DNA of 42,245 nt from Caballeronia sordidicola (GTDB taxonomy: Bacteria; Pseudomonadota; Gammaproteobacteria; Burkholderiales; Burkholderiaceae), in assembly GCF_002220365.1 (NCBI RefSeq), contig NZ_MTHB01000084.1:1-42245 (forward strand), read 5' to 3'. A program made the translations under genes and the position numbers. Positions 25,401 through 32,749 of the stretch are shown here, piece by piece (within the stretch, counting starts at the first letter, position 1; every line of letters starts with the position of its first letter). The notes under the pieces were generated by a model. The model saw only the letters and a list, made by a program, of their open reading frames with translations, ran no database searches and was not told where the DNA came from.

Positions 25401-26914
25401 CCGTGACCGGTATGCCGATAAATGCGTTCTGACTTCGAAAGAATCTCGAAGCGGCCATCGGGTTTTCCGACAGTCTCGGCACTGCCGAGCAGAAGAATGC
25501 CGCCGTCGCGCAAGGCGAAGTGGAACAGGGACACGACCTTTGTCTGGGCTTCGGGATTCAGATAAATAAGCAGATTGCGGCACGAGACCATGTCAAGCCT
25601 GGAAAATGGCGGGTCTGCGAGCACGTCATGGGCAGTGAACACCACCATCGACCGCAGATCAGGCAATACCCTATAGTTGCTCCCTTCCTTGAGGAAGAAA
25701 TTGGCAAGTCGAATGGGTGAGACATTCGCTTCAATGCCCTCTGGATACAGACCTTCGCGAGCCTTGGCAAGGGCATCCGGATCGGCATCCGAGGCAAAAA
25801 CCTGCAGCTTGACGCCGCTCCTCGAGGCCGCGATCTCCTCGAGAAAAAGCATGGCAAGCGAATAGGTTTCCTCCCCCGTGCTGCACCCCGCGATCCAGAT
25901 GCGGATATCCCGACCCGGCGCATGGAGGCGGACGAGCTCGGGCACAACGGTTTTCGCCAGCAAATCAAAAACCTTGGGATCGCGAAAAAATTGCGTGACG
26001 TTAATCAGGATGTCTTTGGCGAGAAGTTCCAGTTCGGCAGGGTCGTTAGCAAGAACCGCAATGTATCCAGCCATGTTGTGCGTCTCGACTGCGGCCATTG
26101 CGCGGCGGCGCTCGATTCGACGCTCCAGCGTACCGCGCTTGTAGAGCGTGAAATCGTGGTCGGTTCTGGTGCGTAACAACTCGATAATCGGAGCCAGCCA
26201 GGCCGACCCAGTGCCCTGGCCTGACTCCTCGCCAGCCAAATCCCGGCTTGGCATCCGCCGCCGGTACTCCATAAGCGCTTCCGGGATTTTTGCTAGCGGC
26301 AGCACCCGGTCCACCGCGCCGGTGGCAATCGCGCTTAGCGGCATTCCATCGGATCCCGCCTCGCGCGGATCCTGTACAATGATCATTCCGCCTTGATCCT
26401 TGATCGCCTTCAAACCGAGACTTCCATCCGCGCCAGTTCCCGACAGGACAACGCACGCTGCCTGTGGGCCATACTCTTTCGCGAGTGAATGCAGCAGGAA
26501 GTCAAAGGGTAGCCGCGCGCCGTGACGTGCTTGTGGAATCGAACTGCGTAACACTCCGTTGGCGACGGATAGATAGGTACCAGGGGCAATAATGTAAAGG
26601 TGTTCCGGCTCAATCAACATACCATCTGCCGCTTGCACGACGGTCATCCGTGTATGACCGGTAAGCAAGCTCACCAACAAGCTTTCGTGAGCCGGATCCA
26701 GGTGCTGGACAAAGACCCATGCTGTGGCGGTTCTCGGCGGCAACGCTTCGACAAGCTTACGGCACGCGTCGAGCCCACCCGCCGATGCGCCGATCCCGAC
26801 GACAAAAAGTTTGTCGCTCCTAGCAGCAGGACCAGCGTTTGAAAGTGGCTTGCGATTCGACCTGGGTCGAGAGAGGCTAGCCTGACGGACGATACTTGCA
26901 GGCATCTTGTGCAT
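22472..26914 (-). CDS. giant CheB-CheR-PAS-histidine kinase-REC-REC-LuxR HTH protein
   Basis: 1480-residue soluble signalling protein combining sensor, kinase, receivers and DNA-binding output. Order: CheB methylesterase (about 35-215; Ser44 in GIGASAGG, His71, Asp163 in SGTGADG); CheR methyltransferase (about 240-500; WIAGCSTGEETYSLAM, SCRNLLIYLNPE); coiled coil (about 665-755, many NEE/EEL repeats); PAS (about 755-860, ending ITFADITERK); HisKA with His891 in AAASHDLRQPLQ; HATPase with NLLSNAFKYT, DTGIGIP and GLGLGLSIANRL; REC1 (Asp1180); REC2 (Asp1320); FixJ/NarL-type HTH (about 1405-1468; LTPRQHQIMDLVLAG and ISQRTVENHR). No membrane helices. Such a chain can in principle run sensing to transcription alone. 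It lies among the regulatory element copies. The signal sensed is unknown; the PAS shows no obvious haem histidine by eye. Confidence 0.93.
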   Translation of the reverse strand: MHKMPASIVRQASLSRPRSNRKPLSNAGPAARSDKLFVVGIGASAGGLDACRKLVEALPPRTATAWVFVQHLDPAHESLLVSLLTGHTRMTVVQAADGMLIEPEHLYIIAPGTYLSVANGVLRSSIPQARHGARLPFDFLLHSLAKEYGPQAACVVLSGTGADGSLGLKAIKDQGGMIIVQDPREAGSDGMPLSAIATGAVDRVLPLAKIPEALMEYRRRMPSRDLAGEESGQGTGSAWLAPIIELLRTRTDHDFTLYKRGTLERRIERRRAMAAVETHNMAGYIAVLANDPAELELLAKDILINVTQFFRDPKVFDLLAKTVVPELVRLHAPGRDIRIWIAGCSTGEETYSLAMLFLEEIAASRSGVKLQVFASDADPDALAKAREGLYPEGIEANVSPIRLANFFLKEGSNYRVLPDLRSMVVFTAHDVLADPPFSRLDMVSCRNLLIYLNPEAQTKVVSLFHFALRDGGILLLGSAETVGKPDGRFEILSKSERIYRHTGHGRSHDVGFSMNSTNAVRIASQHERGRAVSRQSAMAELCRRLVIQSHAPATVLISRDHECIYSVGPTDRYLHVASGPPTQDILAMAAHEVRSRLRLAIQRARQGNARVVVVGGTTQQNGNVVGFKLDVQPVSNDGEEMFLVSFVDDPHHDHQNRKVITGTPEDMPRVAELESELEATKAELASAIRSLEIITEDDKVVNEEALSVNEEYQSTNEELLTSKEELQALNEELTALNSQLQETLERQRTTSNDLQNVLYSTEVATLFLDMQLNIRFFTPATRSLFNVLPGDIGRPLRDLSSLAADDDLIADTRTVLATSVPSEREIQTQTGIWFIRRILPYRTDDNRVEGVVITFADITERKLVKNSLREAKQLADQANNAKSRFLAAASHDLRQPLQALVLLQGSLANAVEGDVAKKMVERLEHILSSMSGMLNALLDINQIEAGTVHAELVSFPIGELLDQMKDEFNDRALPSNLTFRVAPCSLLIKSDPHLLMQVIRNLLSNAFKYTKRGHVLLGCRRRGDRLRIEIWDTGIGIPNDELKAIFDEYHQLDNAARERSRGLGLGLSIANRLADLLGDRITVRSQPGKGSVFSIEVALAPVEASGPTKDDDACIGEVSIPEPNAHHGSILVIEDDPEVRDLIGSILKAQGYNAGTASDGVEGLELVLQHAMQPNLILADYNLPGGMNGLQIVAGVRKIARWEIPAIILTGDISLETLRDIAQGKCLHLNKPVKVGDLIKAIEGLMDTSRHSVPQQALPPATRPAGQTSAIVYIVDDDQYVRTEIRQVLEDDNRTVEDYESCEAFLEAYKPGREACLLVDAYLPGMKGVDLLKLLHDRGDRLPAIMITGNSDVRVAVQAMKEGASDFIEKPIGTTELLESVGRAFEQSPNSQKLFAWREAAASHISGLTPRQHQIMDLVLAGCPSKIIAADLGISQRTVENHRALIMKKTGSRSLPALTRLALAAQLVHANSVDDPSSSS

Positions 26915-27083
26915 CCGGAGAGAATTGTTTCGAAGCGGCCAGCGCTCCCCGAGCCTTCAGGCTTACAAATGCAAGCCGGTCAGCGGGCGTAAGTTGCAGA
27001 TCCCTGGCATTCGACGATCCCCCAGGCGGCAAGCCGTAGCGACTTCGCGTTGACCACGGGTCTATACGCGCTTAGATATGCGC

Positions 27084-27107
27084 GATTGGAGAACAATCAC
27101 GCGATTG
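27084..27107. promoter_or_regulatory. alternating GATTG / CAATC / GATTG repeat
   Basis: Three 5-bp units at 27084-27088, 27094-27098 and 27103-27107 form two overlapping inverted repeats and a CGCGATTG direct repeat 19 bp apart, about two helical turns. It lies between the kinase start and the 26-codon frame and could be an operator for either. Unknown regulator. Confidence 0.35.
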
Positions 27108-27192
27108 CAAAAACTAATCGGGATTCCCCTTGGCTAACGCATAAACCGAGCCCAGATCAGCGTATTTTTTCGGATTTCAGGAGTGTACACAG

Positions 27193-27273
27193 ATGGGTAA
27201 TCGTGTAACGGCCTCTGCATTCATTTCAATCATCGTACTCGCCTATCTCACTGCTGTCGCGGTCTCAGGTTAG
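27193..27273 (+). CDS. possible 26-residue membrane peptide
   Basis: Starts MGNRVTASAFISIIVLAYLT and ends AVAVSG, one hydrophobic helix covering most of the chain. AGGAG lies 10 nt before the ATG. It is too short for statistical support, but the combination of ribosome binding site and clean helix resembles the 41-aa protein at 22206. It diverges from the kinase gene, 278 nt away. Not recognised. Confidence 0.4.
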   Translation: MGNRVTASAFISIIVLAYLTAVAVSG

Positions 27274-27572
27274 CGTTCCGGGTCGGAGATGTCGCGGCTG
27301 TGCGCCGCTTCACTCTTTGCCGATCCAACAGACTGCTGCGTTCACGCTGAAACTCAATGCGACAGATGGCTATTTTTCTGCGCTTCATTCACAATTCAAG
27401 AATCCTCTAGCAAAAAACATCCCCGCTGGATTAAAAAGATCGACAGATTAGCTGATCGCAAGATCGACGCACAAATGTGTCCGCAAGTATCGCAATCTCT
27501 CAGCGCTATCTGACGACGGAAATGCCGCTTCCCATACTGCAGCTATGATGATCCGGTCCCGTTGCAGACGAA

Positions 27573-27590
27573 AGGGTCGGAAACTACTCA
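27573..27590 (-). promoter_or_regulatory. repeated regulatory element, copy 6 (no obvious target)
   Basis: Minus strand reads TGAGTAGTTTCCGACCCT, exact consensus preceded by C. It faces the giant kinase, but 658 nt lie between it and the kinase start and no convincing minus-strand gene is in between. It may drive a long leader or an unseen small RNA, or act from a distance together with copy 7. Confidence 0.65.
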
Positions 27591-27785
27591 GGCGCATTTT
27601 TATCTGTCAGATCCAACGTTTGTCGCCATACATGTGACGACAGTTTTACGGATGCCACTATCTCTGGCGCGCTGCCTCCAGGCTCGCGACGCAACCGCGA
27701 GCTCCCCGCGCCACTGGCATTCAAGGGTTCCCACACCGGCGGGCTTCCATTCTGCCAAATGACAGTGCGCTCCCGCTAACGGTTC

Positions 27786-27803
27786 TGAGTAATTTCCGAC
27801 CCT
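27786..27803 (+). promoter_or_regulatory. repeated regulatory element, copy 7 (asparaginase operon)
   Basis: Plus strand reads TGAGTAATTTCCGACCCT, one mismatch (A for G at position 7, the position also changed in copy 2), preceded by C. 107 nt separate it from ATG 27911; a possible -10 TATGCT lies at 27888-27893. Confidence 0.72.
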
Positions 27804-27910
27804 ACCGTTTTCTTCATCCAGGCGTGATCATTCCGAACACGGCCACCCCATAGTTGCCCGAGATGCGGAATCGCGCACCACCAATTTTATGCTCTTTAGG
27901 ATTCCGGAAA

Positions 27911-29068
27911 ATGCGCTCGTTAAAAAGCCCCCTTGCATTGAAGGCGCACCATCGGATAGTGAAAGCGCTCGTAGCGGTGAGTTGCACAGCCGCGGCCCTT
28001 CTTTCGACCTGCGCCCAAGCAGAGGAACCAGCCACAACGTGTCCGGTCACAGCCAAGGTGGGTTCAGGCGGATTGTCCACATTGCCTCGCGTCATCGTTT
28101 TAGCAACGGGAGGAACGATCGCAGGCCAATCCGACCCTCGCGCCGCCGACGCATACAACGCAGGCAGTGTCGGCGCCCAACAGCTCATCAAGGCTGTTCC
28201 GGGGATTGATAAGTTAGCCCGTCTCTCGACTGAGCAAGTCGCATCGATTGGTTCGCAGGATATGAACGACACGGTCTGGTTTCAGCTTGCACGACGCATT
28301 CAACAGATTTCCGATAAGAACGAGGCAGATGCGGTGGTCATCACGCACGGCACCGACACACTCGAGGAAACTGCCTTCTTCCTCGACAAGGTTCTTCATA
28401 CTGACAAGCCCGTCATTCTTGTCGGATCGATGCGCCCGTCCAATGCCATTAGTGCCGATGGACCAAACAATCTCTATGAAGCCGTCGAAGTTGCCTCCTG
28501 CGACAAGGCGAGCGGTCGAGGCGTCATGATTGTCCTCAACGACAGGATCGAAGGTGCAAGGTGGGCAACGAAGACGAACACCACGAGCGTGCAAACGTTT
28601 CGGTCTCCGGACAGCGGATCGATAGGCTATGTCGACCCGGCGAGTGTGCGATTCATGACCAGCCAGCATGCGCCTCACTATGCCGGGCTAGCCCTGCCTG
28701 CAGCGGGGACGTTGCCAAGGGTCGAGATCATTTACGGACATAGCAATATGGACGGCGTGCAAATAGACGACGCCGTCGCCAACAACGCGAAGGGCATAGT
28801 TTTAGCGGGTGTCGGCGATGGAAACACATCGATAGCTGCGCTTGCCGCACTTGAACGAGCAGTCAAGAAGGGCGTTGTAGTCGTCCGCTCGACGCGCGTT
28901 GGATCCGGATTTGTGAATCGCAATGTCGAGGTTGACGACGACAAAAGCGGTTTCATCGTCTCACTGGACTTAAATCCTCAGAAGGCGCGCATTCTCACGC
29001 AGCTTCTCATCGCTAACGGGGTAACGTCCGCCGCCCAAATGCAGCAGCAATTTTCAGCCACCTGGTAA
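27911..29068 (+). CDS. ansB: exported L-asparaginase, type II
   Basis: Hydrolyses asparagine to aspartate and ammonia, probably in the periplasm. 385 residues from ATG 27911 (MRSLKSPLALKAHHRIVKAL); the start gives a proper signal peptide with basic head, hydrophobic core ALVAVSCTAAALLS and a likely cut after CAQA. Catalytic motifs: VLATGGTIAGQ (first Thr) and VITHGTDTLEETAFFL (Thr-Asp, with Lys in the TDKPVILVGSMRP region). The C-terminus ends in QQQFSATW. AGGA lies about 10 nt before the ATG. It starts the operon with aspT and asdA and would supply their aspartate. Confidence 0.94.
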   Translation: MRSLKSPLALKAHHRIVKALVAVSCTAAALLSTCAQAEEPATTCPVTAKVGSGGLSTLPRVIVLATGGTIAGQSDPRAADAYNAGSVGAQQLIKAVPGIDKLARLSTEQVASIGSQDMNDTVWFQLARRIQQISDKNEADAVVITHGTDTLEETAFFLDKVLHTDKPVILVGSMRPSNAISADGPNNLYEAVEVASCDKASGRGVMIVLNDRIEGARWATKTNTTSVQTFRSPDSGSIGYVDPASVRFMTSQHAPHYAGLALPAAGTLPRVEIIYGHSNMDGVQIDDAVANNAKGIVLAGVGDGNTSIAALAALERAVKKGVVVVRSTRVGSGFVNRNVEVDDDKSGFIVSLDLNPQKARILTQLLIANGVTSAAQMQQQFSATW

Positions 29069-29111
29069 CGCCTCCTCAGGGCAACATCAGCGGCAGTCGG
29101 ACAGCCGCAGC

Positions 29112-29135
29112 GGCGAGTCACGATAGCGACTCGCC
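29112..29135 (+). terminator. intercistronic hairpin between asparaginase and aspT
   Basis: Perfect 8-bp stem GGCGAGTC/GACTCGCC with an 8-nt loop, 43 nt after the asparaginase stop. No T-run follows, so it is more likely a processing or stability hairpin that lowers aspT-asdA output than a full terminator. Confidence 0.4.
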
Positions 29136-29183
29136 CTCCCCCAAACGATCAACGACAGCCACGACTCTTCGGAAAAAATAGCA

Positions 29184-30890
29184 ATGGAAATCCTAAAACA
29201 CTTGTTCACAGAGGAGCCGCTTCTCGCGCTATTTGCGACCATCGCGCTTGGCTATCTGGTCGGCAAGATCAAAATCGGAAGCTTCGTGCTGGGCGGTGTC
29301 GCCGGAACGCTTCTGGTGGGCGTGGTCATCGGCCAAATGAACATACAGATTGACGCAGGGATCAAGGCAATCTTCTTTGCCTTGTTCATCTATGCGGTCG
29401 GCTTTCAGGGTGGTCCTCAATTCTTTCACGCGCTGAACAGACGGTCGTTGAACCAGTTGGCGTCTGCAGTCGTCATGTGCGTGACAGGGCTCCTTTGCGT
29501 TCTCGTCGCAGCGTGGGCTTTCGGGCTCGACCGGGGAATGGCCGCGGGACTGGCTGCCGGCGGCCTGACGCAGTCTGCAATCATTGGAACAGCTGGTGAC
29601 GCCATTGGCCGGCTGGGACTGGCGCCGGCAGTGATAAAAACCATGCAAACCAACGTCGCGGTCGGATACGCCGTCTGCTACATTTTTGGCTCGCTTGGCC
29701 CAATCATCATGGTGACGTGGTTTTTGCCAATGGTGATGAAGTGGGATATCCGACAAGAAGCGGTTAAGCTCGCCAAACTCTTGTCGGGCGGCAAGGCCGA
29801 ACTCGACCCTGGGCAATTCAACGCTATTGCCCCGGTCAATACACGCTTCTTTGAAATCTCTAAGGCAAGTACCGCTGTTGGGAAAACCGCGCTGGCGATC
29901 GATACCGAGCTTCCGGATGCAGCGGTCGAAGCAATCTATCGCGGGGGCAAAGTGCTCGACGTCACCGACACGGCATTGGTCCAGGTTGGCGACAGCGTCG
30001 CGATCAGCGGCGCGGTGGGAGTCATGGACGCTGCTTCCAGCATGTTTGGTCCTGAAGTCGTCGCGCCGCCCGATATGGCAGTCGTGCTTGAGAGTCGAGA
30101 GATCATCCTGACCAATCGTGAAATGACTGGCCGGGAATTGGGCAACATGCATGACGACATAAATGTCGCCACCCGTCACGGTGTTTTCCTGACGGCGGCC
30201 AAGCGCATGGGACGCGACCTGCCCTTGCTGAGCAACCTTCAGTTGAAAACGGGCGATGAATTGCATTTCGTCGGCAGCTCTGCCGATCTCAACCGCGTGC
30301 AGCCAAAGATCGGCTACAAGATTACGGCGGCATCCGTTACCGACTTCGTATTCTTCGGCCTCGGCATGATACTTGGAATGCTGATCGGACTGATCCAGTT
30401 CAAGCTCTGGAGCGTGCCCGTATCGATCGGAAGCGGCGGCGGCTGCCTGCTGTCAGGATTGCTCTTCGGGTGGCTTCGCAGTGTCCATCCGAAGTTCGCG
30501 GCGTTACCAATCGGGGCCTCGAACTTTTTACGCGACTTTGGGCTTGCCGTCTTTGTCGGAATTGTGGGAATTGCGGCAGGTCCCCAAGCACTGGTCGCGA
30601 TTCGGCAATATGGTTTGACCCTGCTGCTGCTCGGCGTCGCCGTCACCCTTATCCCTCAGATCGTCACGTTCTTTTTCTCCTACTTCGTTCTACGCATTCG
30701 AAATCCAATTGAAGCACTGGCGTGCGTCGCAGGCGGCCGCAGCGCTAATCCCGCGTTTGCGGCATTGCTATCCAAGGCAGGCAATGCCACGCCGGTCGTT
30801 TCCTTCACCGTCACCTACGCCGTTGCCAACGTCTTCCTCACGCTGTGGGGACCGGTCATTGTCGGCATTATTTCGAAAAACGCAGGCTAA
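29184..30890 (+). CDS. aspT: aspartate:alanine antiporter AspT
   Basis: Inner-membrane exchanger of the AAE family: imports aspartate and exports alanine. Because aspartate carries one more negative charge, each cycle with the decarboxylase consumes an inner proton and moves charge, making proton-motive force. 568 residues: about six helices (1-190) with GGLTQSAIIGTAGDAIG, a soluble central region with two RCK_C-like units (about 205-375), then about six helices with AGGRSANPAFAALLSKAG. The repeat of similar hydrophobic halves is typical of this family. It lies 115 nt after asparaginase and 20 nt before asdA. The substrate is inferred from the neighbours. Confidence 0.9.
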   Translation: MEILKHLFTEEPLLALFATIALGYLVGKIKIGSFVLGGVAGTLLVGVVIGQMNIQIDAGIKAIFFALFIYAVGFQGGPQFFHALNRRSLNQLASAVVMCVTGLLCVLVAAWAFGLDRGMAAGLAAGGLTQSAIIGTAGDAIGRLGLAPAVIKTMQTNVAVGYAVCYIFGSLGPIIMVTWFLPMVMKWDIRQEAVKLAKLLSGGKAELDPGQFNAIAPVNTRFFEISKASTAVGKTALAIDTELPDAAVEAIYRGGKVLDVTDTALVQVGDSVAISGAVGVMDAASSMFGPEVVAPPDMAVVLESREIILTNREMTGRELGNMHDDINVATRHGVFLTAAKRMGRDLPLLSNLQLKTGDELHFVGSSADLNRVQPKIGYKITAASVTDFVFFGLGMILGMLIGLIQFKLWSVPVSIGSGGGCLLSGLLFGWLRSVHPKFAALPIGASNFLRDFGLAVFVGIVGIAAGPQALVAIRQYGLTLLLLGVAVTLIPQIVTFFFSYFVLRIRNPIEALACVAGGRSANPAFAALLSKAGNATPVVSFTVTYAVANVFLTLWGPVIVGIISKNAG

Positions 30891-30910
30891 AACTTTTAGG
30901 CGAGACCATC

Positions 30911-32509
30911 ATGGCAGAGCAAGACTATAGTAAATTTTCCGGTCTGAGCCCGTTTGAACTTAAGGACCGGCTCATCGAGATTGCTTCATCCGATGCACAG
31001 CGAATCATGCTGAACGCGGGCCGGGGGAATCCGAATTTCCTCGCAACATTGCCGCGTTGGGCGTTCCTGAGCCTGGGTGACTTTTCCCTGCGAGAATCGG
31101 AACGGTCATATTCCTATTTAAACAGCGGCTTCGGCGGTCTTCCCGAACATGACGGTATCGTGCAAAGGTTTGAAGCCTACGCTAACGATCATCGACAAAC
31201 TGACGGCGTTATCTTCTTGCGCTCCGCAATTTCCTATGTCAAAGATCAGCTCGGCCTCGACCGTGATTCGTTTCTCTATGAAATGGTGAGTGCGTTCCTC
31301 GGTTGCAACTATCCCACGCCGCCGCGCATGCTTGAACACACGGAACAGATCGTCAAGGCGTATCTCACTCAGGAGATGTTCGGTGCCCAGCCGAAGAGCG
31401 GGGACTTCTCCCTGTTCGCCACCGAGGGTGGAACGGCCGCGATGGCCTATATCTTCCAGACGCTTCACGAGAATGGCCTGATTCAGGCTGGAGACAAGAT
31501 CGCTATCGCAACGCCGATTTTCTCGCCGTACCTGGAGATTCCCGTCTTAAGCGATTACCAGCTAGAGGTAGTCGACATCCGGATGGACGAACACGCTGAC
31601 TGGCAATTCCCGGAAGCCGAGATCGCCAAACTGAAGGACCCGGCTGTCAAGCTCTTCTGCCTCGTCAATCCGAGCAACCCACCGTCGACAAAGCTATCGG
31701 ATGCCTCGCTGGATCAGTTAGCGGGGCTTGTCGCCAGTCATCGCCCGGATCTGATGATTATCACCGACGACGTCTACGGGACGTTTGCAGATGACTTCGT
31801 TTCCCTGTTTGCCAAATGCCCACACAACACGCTTTGTGTGTACTCGTTTTCCAAGTTCTTTGGCGCGACGGGTTGGCGCCTGGGCACCATTGGCGTACAT
31901 GATGACAATGTCTTCGACGCATCCCTTGCAAAGCTGCCAGAACCGCAGAAACAACTGCTCGACAAGCGTTATTCCACGCTTACGACTGAACCTCGGGCAC
32001 TGCGGTTCATTGATCGTCTGGTCGCCGACAGTCGCGCCGTCGCATTGAACCACACAGCGGGGCTCTCTGTGCCGCAACAGTTGCAGATGGCTCTGTTCGC
32101 GCTGAACGGACTCATGGACCGGGACCATCACTATAAGAATTCGGCCAAACAACTCATACGCAAGAGGCATCAAACGCTTTACCGCGAGATGGGAGTGAAG
32201 GTGGAACGGGATGCTAATGACGTCAATTATTACAGCTTGATCGACCTCCAGGAGATCGGCGGCAAGCTCTACGGGCCCGCCTTCGAGGCGTGGTTTATCA
32301 AGAGCAATCTCGGAACTAACTTCTTGTTCCGTCTCGCAGAAGAGACAGGCGTAGTCTTATTACCTGGGAACGGCTTTGAAGTTGTCGATACCTCGGCCAG
32401 GGTATCGCTCGCAAATTTGACCGATATCGAGTACGCCGCGATCGGGAAGTTTACCCGACAGATCTTGAACGAATACCGCGAAGACTACGAGAAGGCAGTG
32501 AAGCGTTAG
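30911..32509 (+). CDS. asdA: aspartate 4-decarboxylase
   Basis: PLP enzyme converting L-aspartate to L-alanine and CO2. 532 residues from ATG 30911 (MAEQDYSKFSGLSPFELKDR), the usual length for AsdA of Pseudomonas and Comamonas. The PLP lysine is Lys315 in YSFSKFFGATGWRLG; LVNPSNPPS and ITDDVYGTFADD are the cofactor-binding Asn and Asp/Tyr motifs of fold type I. The ribosome binding site is weak (TAGGCGAG); translation may be coupled to aspT, 20 nt upstream. Together with AspT and the asparaginase it forms a complete asparagine-to-alanine energy cycle. Confidence 0.94.
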   Translation: MAEQDYSKFSGLSPFELKDRLIEIASSDAQRIMLNAGRGNPNFLATLPRWAFLSLGDFSLRESERSYSYLNSGFGGLPEHDGIVQRFEAYANDHRQTDGVIFLRSAISYVKDQLGLDRDSFLYEMVSAFLGCNYPTPPRMLEHTEQIVKAYLTQEMFGAQPKSGDFSLFATEGGTAAMAYIFQTLHENGLIQAGDKIAIATPIFSPYLEIPVLSDYQLEVVDIRMDEHADWQFPEAEIAKLKDPAVKLFCLVNPSNPPSTKLSDASLDQLAGLVASHRPDLMIITDDVYGTFADDFVSLFAKCPHNTLCVYSFSKFFGATGWRLGTIGVHDDNVFDASLAKLPEPQKQLLDKRYSTLTTEPRALRFIDRLVADSRAVALNHTAGLSVPQQLQMALFALNGLMDRDHHYKNSAKQLIRKRHQTLYREMGVKVERDANDVNYYSLIDLQEIGGKLYGPAFEAWFIKSNLGTNFLFRLAEETGVVLLPGNGFEVVDTSARVSLANLTDIEYAAIGKFTRQILNEYREDYEKAVKR

Positions 32510-32537
32510 TACACCGCGAATTGGCATGTTTTTCCCG

Positions 32538-32557
32538 GAACCGCCAGACGGCGGTTC
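32538..32557 (+). terminator. hairpin after asdA
   Basis: Perfect 8-bp stem GAACCGCC/GGCGGTTC around a 4-nt loop, 28 nt after the asdA stop and before the next regulatory element. A T-run precedes instead of follows it, so termination may need Rho. Confidence 0.5.
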
Positions 32558-32619
32558 ACTTCGTCACACGATTTTCGGCCGGCGACCGACATGGACGCAA
32601 GTCGTCACGGGTCGCTGCC

Positions 32620-32637
32620 TGAGTAGTTTCCGAGGCT
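32620..32637 (+). promoter_or_regulatory. repeated regulatory element, copy 8 (universal stress protein)
   Basis: Plus strand reads TGAGTAGTTTCCGAGGCT, exact consensus preceded by C. 112 nt separate it from the GTG start at 32750; a possible -10 TATTAC lies at 32729-32734, 91 nt further on. Confidence 0.74.
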
Positions 32638-32749
32638 GGCGTTGCGGCGCTTCCAAGCGCTACGCTCGTCTATGGAAACCTTCACGCAACGCCCGCATGC
32701 ATCGAACATCGCGGCTGCAAGCATTGTGTATTACCGAAGCGAGAACACC

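Larger units (their letters stand above)
26915..27910. other. 1-kb intergenic region between the kinase and asparaginase
   Basis: Holds a possible 26-codon gene (27193-27273), the GATTG/CAATC repeat cluster (27084-27107) and two inverted copies of the regulatory element (27573-27590, 27786-27803), 195 nt apart. A 74-codon plus-strand frame at 27289-27513 has no ribosome binding site and low-quality composition. Otherwise I see nothing. Confidence 0.6.

Noticed and set aside
27289..27513. 74-codon plus-strand frame in the intergenic region
   Set aside because: No ribosome binding site, no domain, unusual composition.
29229..30266. 345-codon minus-strand frame
   Set aside because: Antisense to aspT; low-complexity His/Arg-rich product with no recognisable domain.
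1664..32637. Repeated element as the end of an insertion sequence or REP-type repeat
   Set aside because: Copies are single, short, oriented to genes, lack flanking target duplications or transposase genes, and the sequence outside the 18 nt is unrelated.
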